The notes under the pieces were generated by a model. It was not told where the DNA came from and searched no databases. It saw only the letters and a program-made list of their open reading frames with translations. A DNA stretch of 64,000 bases, taken from NCBI GenBank assembly GCA_018257865.1, contig JAEUBA010000007.1, positions 310,001 to 374,000 of the forward strand, read 5' to 3'. The stretch is from Stereocaulon alpinum. Taxonomy: Eukaryota > Ascomycota > Lecanoromycetes > Lecanorales > Stereocaulaceae. The translations under genes and the position numbers were made by a program. Positions 46,637 to 58,326 of the stretch are shown here, piece by piece. The stretch's first letter is position 1, and each line of letters opens with the position of its first letter.

Positions 46637-46969
46637 GGTGAACGATGTTATTGGGAACGGGAGGATTGTTGCATTGAAGAGGATTGGGGAAGGAATAGGA
46701 GGAGGAGCTCTTTATCTGGAGCTCATCAAAATCCAACAAGTCAATAGCGGGGTGTCAGCTCGGCGTAATTACAAAAGAGGTCCGTGTACATCAAGATCCA
46801 ATGAGTCGATACCTAGCTCATGACATTTTATTGCAATCGTTAATGCATGCTTCGGGGATAAGCATGGAAATAGCTATAAACTCCGACGTGGGGTGCATGA
46901 CGATCGCTGTGAGTCTTTGAACCACTGTCGCGCCTGCTCCTACCAGACAATTGGGGTACTAAGCGCATC
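46637..46969. promoter_or_regulatory. Divergent promoter of the DLH and sulfoxide reductase genes
   Basis: 333 bp between the two start codons, so regulatory sites may be shared. No named site can be assigned. Confidence 0.4.
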
Positions 46970-47758
46970 ATGGTATGCCCGGCTGGCTAAATGGTCATCT
47001 GGACAAGTACTGAGGTGACCACAGGTGCATGCCGACGCTTCCAGATTCGAAGCCGGTGCTTCGAAGCAGGAGGTCTATGAGAAACTCCTCCAGGAAGCCG
47101 CCGCTCTGGTTGAGGGCCAGCGTAACTGGGTACAGGGCTGTCCAATTTCCGGCAATGCTCTGAGCGAGACTGATGATCAATGACAGGTATCGTGAGTATG
47201 CCCTGTTTCCGCCTACAATTGGCTTCCCGGCTGACAATACGTGCCCAGCAACCTAGCCAACACAGCCTCCCTGCTCTGGCACGCCTACAAATCCCTACCT
47301 TCTCCGTCCAGTGAAGTCAATTGGGCAGGATTCTACACCCGCAACCTGTCCCAACCCTCCTCTCTCATCCTCGGTCCCTTCCACGGGCGCCCAGCCTGCC
47401 AATTCATAGCCTTTGCCAGAGGCGTATGCGGCACCGCTGCTGCCGAGGAAAGACTTATCAGAGTGGAGGACGTCAGAGAGTTCCCGGGACATATAGCGTG
47501 CGATGAGGGAAGTAGAAGTGAGATTGTTGTGCCGATTGTAGTGCAAGGGGAGGTAAGTCAATCGCTGTTTAGGGCATACTACGCAAGGCCTCGGGAAATG
47601 ATTGAAGGGTTGAAACGGTGCTGATGTCTAGGGAGCAGGTGGTAGCAATTATAGATGTCGATTGTGCCGTTGTTGGTGGTTTTGATGAGGTAGATGAGCA
47701 AGGTCTGAGGAGGCTAGCTGAGCTGCTGGCTGAGAGCTGTGATTGGGATACTGGATGA
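46970..47758 (+). CDS. Free methionine-R-sulfoxide reductase (GAF domain)
   Basis: Five coding exons: 46970-46972 (the ATG alone), 47025-47129, 47187-47191 (5 nt, GTATC), 47249-47552 and 47639-47758. They give 178 aa, and only this model gives the continuous, family-like N-terminus MVHADASRFEAG...QRNWVSNLANTASLLWHAY. Introns are 52, 57, 57 and 86 bp, all GT-AG, with CTGA-type branch sites in the first three. The GAF-fold core is VNWAGFYTR, then GPFHGRPACQFIAFARGVCG and HIACDEGSRSEIVVPIVVQG. The three cysteines of the family are present with the yeast spacing of 10 and 24 residues. The enzyme reduces free Met-R-sulfoxide in the cytosol. The protein ends ESCDWDTG. Confidence 0.92.
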
Positions 47759-48098
47759 GGTAGAGGAGCTGTAAGTCGTCTTTTCTGTGTTCAGTTGCTG
47801 AGCAGATCTCATTGATCTGTTGGCATAAGCTTCACAGCCAATAAAAAGCATTGCTCTACCTTAAATTACAAGGGAGCTCGTTCTCAGCTCTTTTTGCGAA
47901 TCATTGATTACTAAATAGGCACCTTGCGGTTTGTTCTATTTATCACCCCCCGAATGCCAATTTGATTAAATACTATAGGATTTGAAGCAAGATGGCTTCG
48001 CCAAAGCCGCTGCAAGTGGCGGTAGTACAATTCTTGGTAAGATCGAATTGCCCTCTTAAAGATCGTTCGCCATGACCATGTTTGCGCAACGAAAGCCC
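47759..48098. other. Convergent spacer, nothing recognised
   Basis: 340 bp between the sulfoxide reductase and GTPase stop codons. Confidence 0.5.
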
Positions 48099-51000
48099 TC
48101 ATTCGGAATCGGATGCTTGGGGGCTGCTTGATGAGCCCGAATCGGATGCTTGTGGGCTGCTTGATGAGCCCGAATCGTCGCAAGATTCGCTATGCACCGT
48201 GGCTTCGAACACCTGCTGAGATTCCGTAGCTTGAAGCATCGTCTCGGATTGGTCATCAGATGGAACGTCTGGCATCGACTCTTCATCTCCGGAAGCTGCT
48301 GTCTCACGTCTGGTTTTGCTGCGTCCAGGCATATCCTCTTCGTCGACAAACTGGCTCGATGGGCTTGCTTCGCGCTTGACTGCAGCGTAGTCATTGTTTC
48401 CCCCGGCCCCCTCCTCATTGACGTCGCCGCCTTCGCTATCATCGACACTCTCCCCTTCCTCGCCGTCTTGATCATCCTCGTTCTCTTCTACCATTAGGCC
48501 AGCCACCCTCATGAAGACCTTCTCCACCCCATCGATGATACGCATGACCTCTTTGCGCACAAGTCGCTGAGTCTTCGGCAAGATTTCGCCATCTTGCTGG
48601 ACATCTCCACCACCCAGAACAGCACGATAGTCGCGTTCTATTTGCACGAATACCTCGTCCGCTTTCTCGTCCATCATAGCACCAACTTCCTTGACCATAC
48701 TATCGAGCATTCTCCTAACATTATCTGCACTCTCTTGGAACATTACCTGGCGTTCCTGAAGAACATGGCTGTTCATCGCTGCCTTCATGCGAGCATAGCT
48801 TCCAGTACCTGTCTCGTATCAGCTCATGGTTGTCCGTAGAGTTAGCTCCAGTGACGTACCTCTTTCATCCACACATTGTTGATACGCTGTCTGCATTGCG
48901 CGCTCGATCACTGGAGTGAATTCGCGGTTGATCTCCTTCTGGTGGGTATTGATGGTATCTTTGGCCGTTGTGGACAAATCCTTTAGGACTGTTTCGTACA
49001 CGGAGAGCTGTTGCTGTAACATTGAGAGACTCGCAATTCCAGCACCGATCTTACGAGCTCGCGCGTCAATGTCGCGGTGGAATTTCTTTAAGGAAGAAGC
49101 TGCATGGCGCGTGAAAGTAGCCATGACCATGGGGGAACGGCGAGTGAACACCCTTAAGTCGGGTTAGCCATGCGATGGAACATAAGAGTGGTGGAAACTT
49201 ACTTCTCCCATCCCGAAGCAATAATCTTCATCATCGGTTCAGCCCTGAGATTATCAGCAAATGTTTGGTCGAGGAATCCCTGAGGCTGTGGGCTTGTGCA
49301 CACTTACAGGGCTATATTCCATTCCTAAGTAACCAGATCAGTACGAGGCTCTTCCATGCTATGCAGCCGTAATTTGGACGTTTGAGTGCTTACATGTGGG
49401 CCCTGAGAATTGGTATAGATTCCATTACGTCGACAGATGGCTTTGTATGTCGCCCAACACAATCCTCCTGCTGCACGATTTTCCCTGTTGACAGGTGAGC
49501 CCCAATGAAAGGCAGTCGCAATTGCAGCTTCGGTGGCACTTTTGATTGCGGTGTCTGAAGAAATTATCAACGAGGCGGCTTGCGGGTCAGGCTCTGGGTA
49601 ACTCACCGTATCTGTCGAAGATATTGTCTGTGAGCTCATCACTGAGTTCCTTGCAAGCGGTCTTAACGGCGTTCTCGAGGTCCTGCAGTTGGCAGCATTA
49701 GCCATTGTTCAAGTCATCTATCTTTAATAGCTATCGACAGCACTCCGGGCATCGTCAGTCTATCATTTTGGAGATAAAACATCACGCAGGGGAAAAACGA
49801 CGAACGAATGCAAAGGATGTCCTACATATACATGGAACCAAAGCTCCGCGGACTTACTCTCTCAAGGGTTTTCAGCCCTTTCTGCAGGTACCGGGCCTCT
49901 CGTGTCTTCTGTTCGGCTGTCATGTGTGCGCCGGTGCCATCATTAGAGGCCCACAAAGTTAACGAGTTGAGCAACTGGCTTAGCTTGTTGTTGAAAGCTC
50001 TGCAGTTCGCTGAGCGCCCGGTCTCAGTGAGCTTCTCGCAATGAGCCTGTAATTGTGGAATGCCGGTCTCCTCAACAGTCGTAAATCCCGAGATGGGAGG
50101 ATCCTTTCGAAGTCGCCCTTTGAGTTTTTGATATCCGCGAGAAGAGACGCAAAACACAGGCAAACCCCGAGCGACCTCGTCATAATCCCTTATCTCGACG
50201 TCTGGATTGAAGCTTTCTTCGTTCTCTTCTGCCGCCAGTTCCTGGTCAAGCTCACGAATGCCAGCGGCGAAATCCTGTTGGATCGCGCCTTTGGAGTACT
50301 CATTCCTGCCTGATATGCACAACGCCGACATCTTGCTGGTAATCTCTTGTTCGGCTTTATCTGCGTCCTCAATCATTTTACGCATCCTTGTAATCTTCTC
50401 AGTGATCTCTGTCTTCTGCCTCCTTGCTTCCTTTTTTGTTGTCCGGAATTCCTGTAATTTCGTAGCGACAAGCTCTTCCGTCAGTGGTTCCTGTTCTTGG
50501 GCCTCGTCTTGTGAGGAAGCTTCGTAGTGTTCATCCTCGTCCTTTGAGTTCTCGTCCTCAGAATCGCTATATCCGACGTCTTCTTCATCATCGCTAGAGA
50601 TAGTTCGACGTATTTTCTTTCGCGGCTTTTCTTTGCTACTGGTTTTGCGCTTTTGAGCACCCTCGGGCTTTGGGGGGAAGACCTGCTCTCCCTCGTCGAT
50701 CTTCTCTTTCAAGGCGTCCCAGACCTCGATTTGCTCATCGACGTCATTCATGACTTCGCCATAGACGACCTTCGAATCACGCATTCCCTCCAATTCTTTC
50801 TTCATCAACTTCTGTCTTTTGGACAGCTCGTCGATCTCAGCCCATGAAGGGGCCATTTCGTCGTCTAGGCCAAGGGAGTCCTGTGCCTCTCCGAGACTAA
50901 TATCATCAGTCTTACTGCAGATGAATGTTACAGAATTGAAGCCTCCATCCATCTTTAGCTGTCGCTTGAAGGATTCGCCAAGCAGAGATTTTGCGGCCTT

Positions 51001-53336
51001 GTCATCCACGGCACGGTTGATCGGAGCAACGATCCAGAGCCCGGTACATTGCTTCATGTAGCCTTCTGCAACTGCAGCACGGGCGGCATTGGCGTCATGG
51101 ACCCCAGGTAGATCAACTATCACTGCTCCAGTTGCGAGTGCAGGACTTTTGACGTAAATTCGGACAACGCGTATTAGTGGCCAGAATTCCATCTCCTTGC
51201 GCTCCTTCTTTTTATCTTTGTCTTTGAGCCCAGTTGCCTTTTCTTTGCTGTCAACAAAGTTTTGCAATTTTCGATAGAATTGAAGAGATTCTGTCTCCTT
51301 GATATCTCTGCTGGTTCCAAGAACGTGTGACACCTCGCGCAACATAGTCTCGATACTGCTGTTTGCGATGTCTTCTTTAGTCTTTCGTGGGTATACTGCT
51401 TTGATCTTCGCGTAGGCAATGCCGGCGTCGGTGTCCTCGTTCGCGCATTCTCGAGACACCTGACCATTGCCATCGAAAAGGTCTTGGAACAATACCTTCA
51501 ATTCTTTCTCCCAGTCCGCTATTGAGATGAACTCGATCTGGGCTCGATAGGGGTTTTCTTCGTAGTTGTATGAAATTTCAGTAACCACAGCTGTGCAAGC
51601 TCTCATGCAATTGGTTGGCACGAGGCGTTCCTCTTCGAGCATGGCGTTGATTACGGACGACTTCCCAGCACCGGTATTGCCGACAACGCCAATAATTGTC
51701 TTGGTCTTAACCGCTTGCTTACGCAGATTGTCTAGGTTGCGGTTAGTGTTGATAGATATTGTAGATGCTGCACCATATACCAATCTGTTGAATCCATTGC
51801 TCGGCATCAGGACTGTTCTGCAACTTCTCCATCAAAGGCGCCCTCAACCGTTCCAAAACTTTTACTCCTTGCTCAACGCTTGCCTCTAGCATCTCAGGGC
51901 TAGCATCCCTGAAAAGTGTCTGAAGCTGGAACGTCTGCTGCTTTTGCTCCTCAAGCTCATCAGCCGTGATGGGAGGCTCCTCCACAGCTGGGGACACCGG
52001 CATACTAGGGGCTGGCTTTGGTTCGATCTTGACCTCATTCTTAATCTGGCTTACTTTCGCTTGCGTTATCCAGGAATGTCTCTCGCTGTGAGATGAAAGT
52101 TGCCAGCTAGTGGCGAGAGAATTGGTGAGTTGTTCTATGGTAAGAGAAAGGTCAGTGGAAAGCACGATAGGATCCGAACAACTCGATGTATACCTTCGGT
52201 GTCGTTGGGGTAAAGTATGCGGAATCTCGCACGACTGTTGCGACAAAATAGATTGAAGCCATTATTTGTTGCTTCTACGTCTGATGGGCTCATTGGAGAA
52301 GAAGAACTTGTGATGCTCATAAGGGTGCTTTGATTGGGCGTGCTTTGTGACTGAGGCGGCAATGAGACCGGTGTGGCAGGATAGTGCGCTTGCGTGGCCG
52401 ATGAAGAAGTGACCCGGTATCCTTGTGAGGGAAGTTGCGTTGCCATGCGTGATGCAGGTATTGAGCCATGTGAGTTTATAGGAGATAAAGTGTGCTTGTA
52501 GTGATTTGCATAGGGACCCAAGCCGGGAGCAGAAATTTGTTGGGCTACGGCAGCGTATGCTTGCTGTGGACGAACATTCTGCTGGGGTATGCTGTTCTCA
52601 TCCTGGACAATCGACGGGTGACCATAGGGGCCTCCAAGTGAAGGCTTGACGTTCTCTATGTTGCGAGAAGATTGCAAGTTGCTCTGTGAAGGGGAAAGTG
52701 CTTGGTTGTTTCTAGGCTGCAGAGGTTGAGGATCGTTGAGTTGGCTATTGTCTGAGGCTTTGGCCGCCCTTAAAACAACGACTTGGTCCCCATGTTTGCT
52801 TAGATCAGCCATGGTAGTTTTCAGGCTGACAACCTTCGATTCATACTTTAACACCCAGGGTTCGGGGGCAGGGCAGTTCTTCTCATATTGTATCCGGATT
52901 GTCTCGGCAGTAGTTTTCTGATGTAAGATCAGTACTTTGACTTCTGAAAGGTGCAAATGAACAATGTCAGAATGCGTGTACATGTGTAGGGCGATGTTGA
53001 AGAAGTTAAGGTAGGACGATTGGAAGAAGTGGACGGACAGCAGGAAAAGAAGAGGTGTGAACGGTGAAAGGTGCATATGAGAAGCCCAGTTGTGATTAGG
53101 GGATAAAGAGCTCACCCCGCGGCATCGGACCCAGAGAAAGTCGCTCTCTACATAGTCTCCAGTTGAGATCCTGTACAGCTTGAGAACTGCAACCCAGTAC
53201 GTCGCCGGCTTCTCTCCTTGATTCTTAGGTATGACCCTGACCGCACTGTCATGGAGAGAACTGGTAGAAATAAGTGAGTACGAAATGATATACTATCAAT
53301 GTTGGGACGAAAGACTGCTCACCGTGAGTCCGTCAT
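48099..53336 (-). CDS. Dynamin-like GTPase (nuclear SLIP-GC-like) with N-terminal HMG-box-like domain
   Basis: Eleven exons (53336-53323, 53260-53116, 52917-52194, 52134-51781, 51731-49858, 49682-49607, 49554-49394, 49324-49308, 49244-49203, 49152-48860, 48808-48099) give 1469 aa; every phase agrees. Intron 2 (198 bp) is the least certain. Residues about 54-130 look ubiquitin-like. A Gln/Ser/Pro linker precedes an HMG-box-like segment at about 271-325 (FNLFCRNSRARFRILYPNDT, then WQLSSHSERHSWITQA). The GTPase domain follows: G1 GNTGAGKSS (about 430), G2 region RACTAVVTEI, G3 VDLPGVHD, G4-like CSKTDD. A basic stretch (KRKTSSKEKPRKKIRR) suggests nuclear location. Coiled stalk-like helices and an acidic Ser-rich tail complete it. 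Related animal proteins are nuclear GTPases; function in fungi is unknown. Confidence 0.82.
48108..48173. repeat. Two-copy 33-bp in-frame tandem repeat in the GTPase tail
   Basis: The copies at 48108-48140 and 48141-48173 differ at one base and encode two tandem copies of SSSSPQASDSG-type sequence. A 33-bp unit keeps the frame, so copy number can vary without breaking the gene. Confidence 0.85.
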
Positions 53337-55942
53337 ACTTTTGGCTGAAGTATAATGCTTCTTGATGTATGGTTAGGCCATTAGTATACGCGGAAGAGTG
53401 TGGGGGACCAGGAAGATTTCGAGAGAGAGCTTGGGAGACGATGGTTGGATGGCGCGTCTTGACTAGTTCGAATCTTCACGCGATGTAAACATTCTTATCT
53501 TATCAGCTATAGGGTCTAACCCACGTTAGGCATTCGATGTAGTCTTGGCATCAAGCATTGATGACCTCGAGAATTTCTACTTTCGACAAATGCAACAGCT
53601 GGACTTTGATGAAGCAAAATACAAATGCCTTGGTTCAGCAAAATATTCAATCTTTATGTGCGCAAGATGGACCTAGAACGAAGAGGACAATAAGCTGATA
53701 TACGTCTGAGACCTACTGTTGGAAAACCAGATAAAGAACCTCCTGAGGTTCTTCTAATACACGAAAGCCTCTGGCGTGACACGAAACCTCAATCACGCGT
53801 ATATGAAGTGTGAAATCTTCCCAACATACCTTAAGATATTCAGACCATGATTATCTCCAACAATAGCGGGCAAATTAGTGGACCATCTACGCCTGGTATG
53901 GGCTTCTTGCACAAGGAACTGGTCTAGAATATAAGATAGACTCTCTATTCTTGCGAGTGATAGCACTAGATTATTGGCGTGTCGGGCACATGGCTTCCTT
54001 GATCAATCAACCGCCGGATGGAAGCGAGAACGTTGCTTAGACTTCAACATCAATCCTCATGCAGAGTGATTTCGTACGTCCTAACCACGCCTTTGGACGC
54101 TCCTCAAACGAGTGGCACTGCAGAAGTACAAGTCACCAGCACACTGGCTTACCAAGTGCTCTAAAGCCCCTAAGTCTTCGTTTGCTGCTTGGATGCTGTT
54201 CAGGCTCACCGAGGATCTCAATTTCTGCTGGCTCTCGTAAGGCCGTAGGTTCCCTAGACCTCTGAACATTCGACACAATGGCGCAAAGTTTTCCTTGACT
54301 ACCCAAGCACCCAAGCATCCCAGAGACTGGAGTCATCGCTCCGTGATCTAAAGACCAATGTGGACAGTGCACTTACTGCGATTCTGTCAGAGATGAATAG
54401 TCATGTGTGCAGGCAGTGCATTGACCCTGTCGAAACTGATCTATCATCAACAAGTGCTTACCTACCTTGCGGTAGCCGTTGATGCATGAGGCACGTTTAG
54501 TCTCCTTGGCAAAGCCTCAGTACAATGGAGACATGTAGGCCCAATTGATGTGGGAAAAAGAGGTTCAGCTGAGCTGAATGGGACGCCTTAAGATGGGCCG
54601 CGGGCCTCGTCTTGTTGAGGGCAGGCGCTGCATGCTGAAGGCGTGCGATGTCAGAAGATTCAACACATCATTTCCCACAAAGGCTATGTACTTTATTGAC
54701 CCATTCGAGAACCCAGCTAAACACCAACATGTGCAGCCGACTCTGGAAAACTTCAAGATGTGACGTTGGCAACATCCACCTACCCCACGTAGGAGCCGGC
54801 CAGCAGGATTTCTCGTTTATATAAATGACGTAGTAGCCTCCTAAATCTGGACTTCTCCCCGCTACTTTTCTGCCCTTCTCTACCATTTCCTCAGCGTGTC
54901 CGATTGCTGAAGAACACTGCCTATCAAGCACACACAATCTCAGGCCATTAGCCAAGATGACATCGCAATACCTCAGTACTCTCAGAGGTACACCCCTTGA
55001 CATGTCTTTACGAAGAGACAGGTCCTGGGAGAGCCCTCTGAATCCTTCTCACCGTGCTCGTTGGTGGGCTGATGCCGGACGCCAGCCTCATAGCCCTAGT
55101 CCTGACAGATGAATGTTGCAGCATTGACGGAGGCAAGGTAAGAAGGTGACAATAGATCTAGCCCAGGCGAATGTATCAATGTGAGCTGGTGTACTGATCC
55201 GACAAGCCCAGTGCATCTTAAGATGCCGCATATCTCATAATACAGCGCAAATGCTGGCAACATTTCGAGCTGCCGCATTTTACCTGCCTCCCACTCGTAT
55301 AGGGGACAAGGAAAGGAGGCGAGGCACGAAGTACGAAGGTTATTTTGAGGATGTAGCCCTGACTTTATTAGACGCTGATTCAAGGGTAGGGTGTGTTGGA
55401 CTCCTGAATACTCAAGACAATGGGAGCATGGAGGATGTTTTGATGGCGGTGAATATGGTATATGCCCGCACGCCCGAGGCACATGCCTAAACGTTCCAAT
55501 GATAATTGTGAAGCTCAAGCAGCTAATTGTGTAGTAGGCCGACGTTGGACTACGTCCTCCGCCTCCCAGAGCCGGGTAATCTGGTGCCATAATTGAGCCC
55601 ATTCCGACGAGCCACCATTGGCATCCTTTCCAGGGTGTGTGTCGGCTTGGCAATTTGACTTTGGGAGGATGGAGATAATGAGGGGCATTGGTAGAAAGTG
55701 AATCAGTAAAATCTGGAGCGATATCGCCACGATCATGAGCTGTTGAATTTGGCGAACCATTTACGGAACACGAAGTTCGAGGTAAAGTCGGGATCTTCAG
55801 CTTTCTTTAAGTTCATTCTCAATGTTGAACATGACGTTAAGCAGGACGGGTTTGGGCAGTCTTGGGAGTGAGCGTGACACTCCTCCGTGTGACATGCATG
55901 ACCTGGCCGTGATGTGAATCGAGACTTAGCCGTGCTTGCATT
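53337..55942. other. Long intergenic stretch, no gene recognised
   Basis: 2.6 kb between the GTPase and DPP V genes. Frames at 54668-55003 (-), 55096-55653 (-) and 55251-55490 (+) overlap one another and carry no known domain. The + frame has fairly natural composition but no partner exon, so I do not call it. Confidence 0.45.
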
Positions 55943-58326
55943 TCAATTCTGAACCTCGTATCCTTGATCCCTTTCGTCCCTGTACACGGGCAATCCCACG
56001 AATTTGTTGATCCAGTTGAGCACAATCGTGTGCCAAAGTAAGCTATTCTCCTCTTTCAGTACCCAATGATTCCTATCGCACCCGTTAGTAGTTTCACGTT
56101 CGGAAGGCAAGATACAACATACTCGTCAGGAAAGGTTAAGAACCTGCTCTCAATGCCTTTTTCCTGCAAGACATTGAACATAGCAAGACCTTCACTTATC
56201 GGCAGTCGATAGTCCAGCTCGTTATGTATGACTAGCATGGGCGTAGACCAGTTGCCAGTGAAGCGGGCTGGGTTCCACTTCTCCCAGGTCTTTTGATGCT
56301 TGGTAAAATAGGGCCCACCTAGATCATGATTGGGGAAGTATTGTTCATCTGAGGACAGCTGGTTGGCCATGCTAAAGACCCCATCGTGGCAAACAAGCGC
56401 TTTGAATTCTTTGGCTAGTGGATGGCCTTGCATCCAATTCATCATGTATCCACCGTAGCTTGCTCCGAGCGCGACAGCTCGATCTGTGTCAACGTAGTCC
56501 AGCTCATTCTTTATGTAGTCGAACCCCTTTACAAGATCCTCGTAAGGTAGTCCACCCCACTCCTCGGTGATTGCATCAGTAAAATCTTGGCCATAGCCTG
56601 TAGAGCCAGTCGGGTTTGGAGTGATCACAACGTAGCCCTGCTCTGCGAATACAGCAGGATTCCAGCGCGTTGACCAGCTGTCAGTCCATGCACCTTGTGG
56701 TCCCCCGTGGATGAGGTACGCTAACGGATATCTCTTTGCTGAACTGAAATTTGAGGGTTTCATGACCCAAGCGTGGACTTGATCTCTAGCACCTTGAAAC
56801 CATATGTCTGACACCTGTTTGGAAGAAAGTCCAAAGAAGGATCCATTCTTGGAATTGGAAGACACGACTTTAGCTTTAGCAGAATTTGTTGGATCTAGGA
56901 CTGAATAGATACTGTTGTCAATCAAGCTCGAGCCTGAAAGTAACAGGTGTGATGAATCTGCTCCGAGCGGGCGAACGTCACTGACAGATCCAGACTCTGT
57001 CAATGCCTCGGGCAATTCGTTGTTGTCTGGGTTTACTGCAATCAAAAGCTTGAACAACTTTGTCAAACCCTCCTCTTCTGCTACCAAGTACAAGGATCTT
57101 TCGTCGTTGCTCCAGCTGACCGCGGAAGGGCTCCTATCCCAAACACCCTTACCATCATCTAAATCTAGCAATCTAAGCGTGACAGAAGCCTTTGTGAGAT
57201 CAGAAGCCACGATAATCCTGTTCTTGTCGCTTTCGTAGCCGTTCTCTTTCATCTGAAAGAACGCAACCGCATTGCCACTCGGAGAAAATGCCGGGGCACT
57301 GCTGGCACCTTCCAAGCCATTGAGCTCAATCTTCTTAGGTTCTGAGTATGTCTGTCCGTGCGGCGAGTCGTCAATCGTGACGAAGTAAAAATTACTTTTC
57401 GTATTGGTTGCTGGGTTGAGGTCGGGATCTTTGGCGACAAAGCCGACGCTGGTGGCACTGAGATCGAAGTTGTCCTGGCCTCCCCATGGTGGAATGGGAC
57501 TCTCTAGACGTGATCCCTTTAGCACATTGGTAAGATCCCCCAAAACGTACCTGCCCTTCGACTCTGTGATGTGGGGCTTTGCTTTCAGGAGGATTCCATG
57601 CCAGATAGCATTTCTGTTCGGGGTAACATACTTGTCCCAATGACGGACCATTAAGGAATCATACAGCATCCCCGTCGTGTACTTCTTCGGTTCATCCTCC
57701 GGGTTGTAGAAATCGCCATTTGGCCGGGCCTTTCCCGTGACTGCGATAGCCACTCTATCTTGGTCCAAGACCTTGAGCTTGACATCCGATACTGGTGCCG
57801 GCACAACACCAGCGATGTAGCTTCTCCCAACCTCATCAGAGCTCCCCACCACTACCTGAGTTGACCCTTTCTCGCCCGACTTGAGCCAAAGGAGGTCTTT
57901 TCCTTCCCCGAGCCAATTGGGCTCGCTAGTCTTCTCATCATTGGTGACCAAGGTCGATTGGCCTGTAGCGATATCGAGGACCTTTATTTCGATTGTCTTC
58001 TTGTGCGACTCAAAGGAATAGGTAGAGACTGTATATACAGCGAGATTGCCGGCGCTGTTGGGTAAAGCACTAGATCGACGTGGAGCTGCGAGGAGGACCC
58101 TGTTGGATGTCAATTGCTACCATAATGGTTCGTGGTAATTAACCCAGACGCACTCTGGTGTAAATCTGTCTGCGCGTATACTCATCTCGGAAGATGTGCT
58201 AATTTCTCTTACAGACTCGGGATACCAGAGCAATTGGGGACCCTCTGGAATGATTGTGTAGTACAGGAGCCCTGCAAGACATGCAACAGATAGTAGAGAT
58301 ATAAGAGCTATCCTTGGAGAATGCAT
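55943..58326 (-). CDS. dpp5: Dipeptidyl-peptidase V (secreted or membrane-anchored prolyl oligopeptidase family)
   Basis: Three exons (58326-58213, 58116-56123, 56072-55943) give 745 aa. Introns are 96 and 50 bp; the second has a CTAAC branch site. The N-terminus has a hydrophobic stretch (IALISLLSVACLAGLLYYTI) that is a signal peptide or a type II anchor, then VLLAAPRRSSALPNSAGNLA, where mature DPP V begins. A beta-propeller half is followed by an alpha/beta-hydrolase domain (S9 family): YLIHGGPQGAW, the nucleophile Ser in LGASYGGYMMNWM, Asp in HNELDYRLP and His in ENHWVL, which forms only after splicing. The enzyme removes X-Ala and related dipeptides outside the cell. The 20 residues between the hydrophobic stretch and LLAAPRRS are longer than in classical secreted DPP V. 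Confidence 0.93.

Noticed and set aside
55251..55490. 79-aa plus-strand frame with natural-looking composition
   Set aside because: No known domain, no signal peptide and no splice partner; kept only as a note in the intergenic entry.
55096..55653. 185-aa minus-strand frame
   Set aside because: No domain, odd composition, overlaps a plus-strand frame of equal quality, and no flanking exons could be joined.
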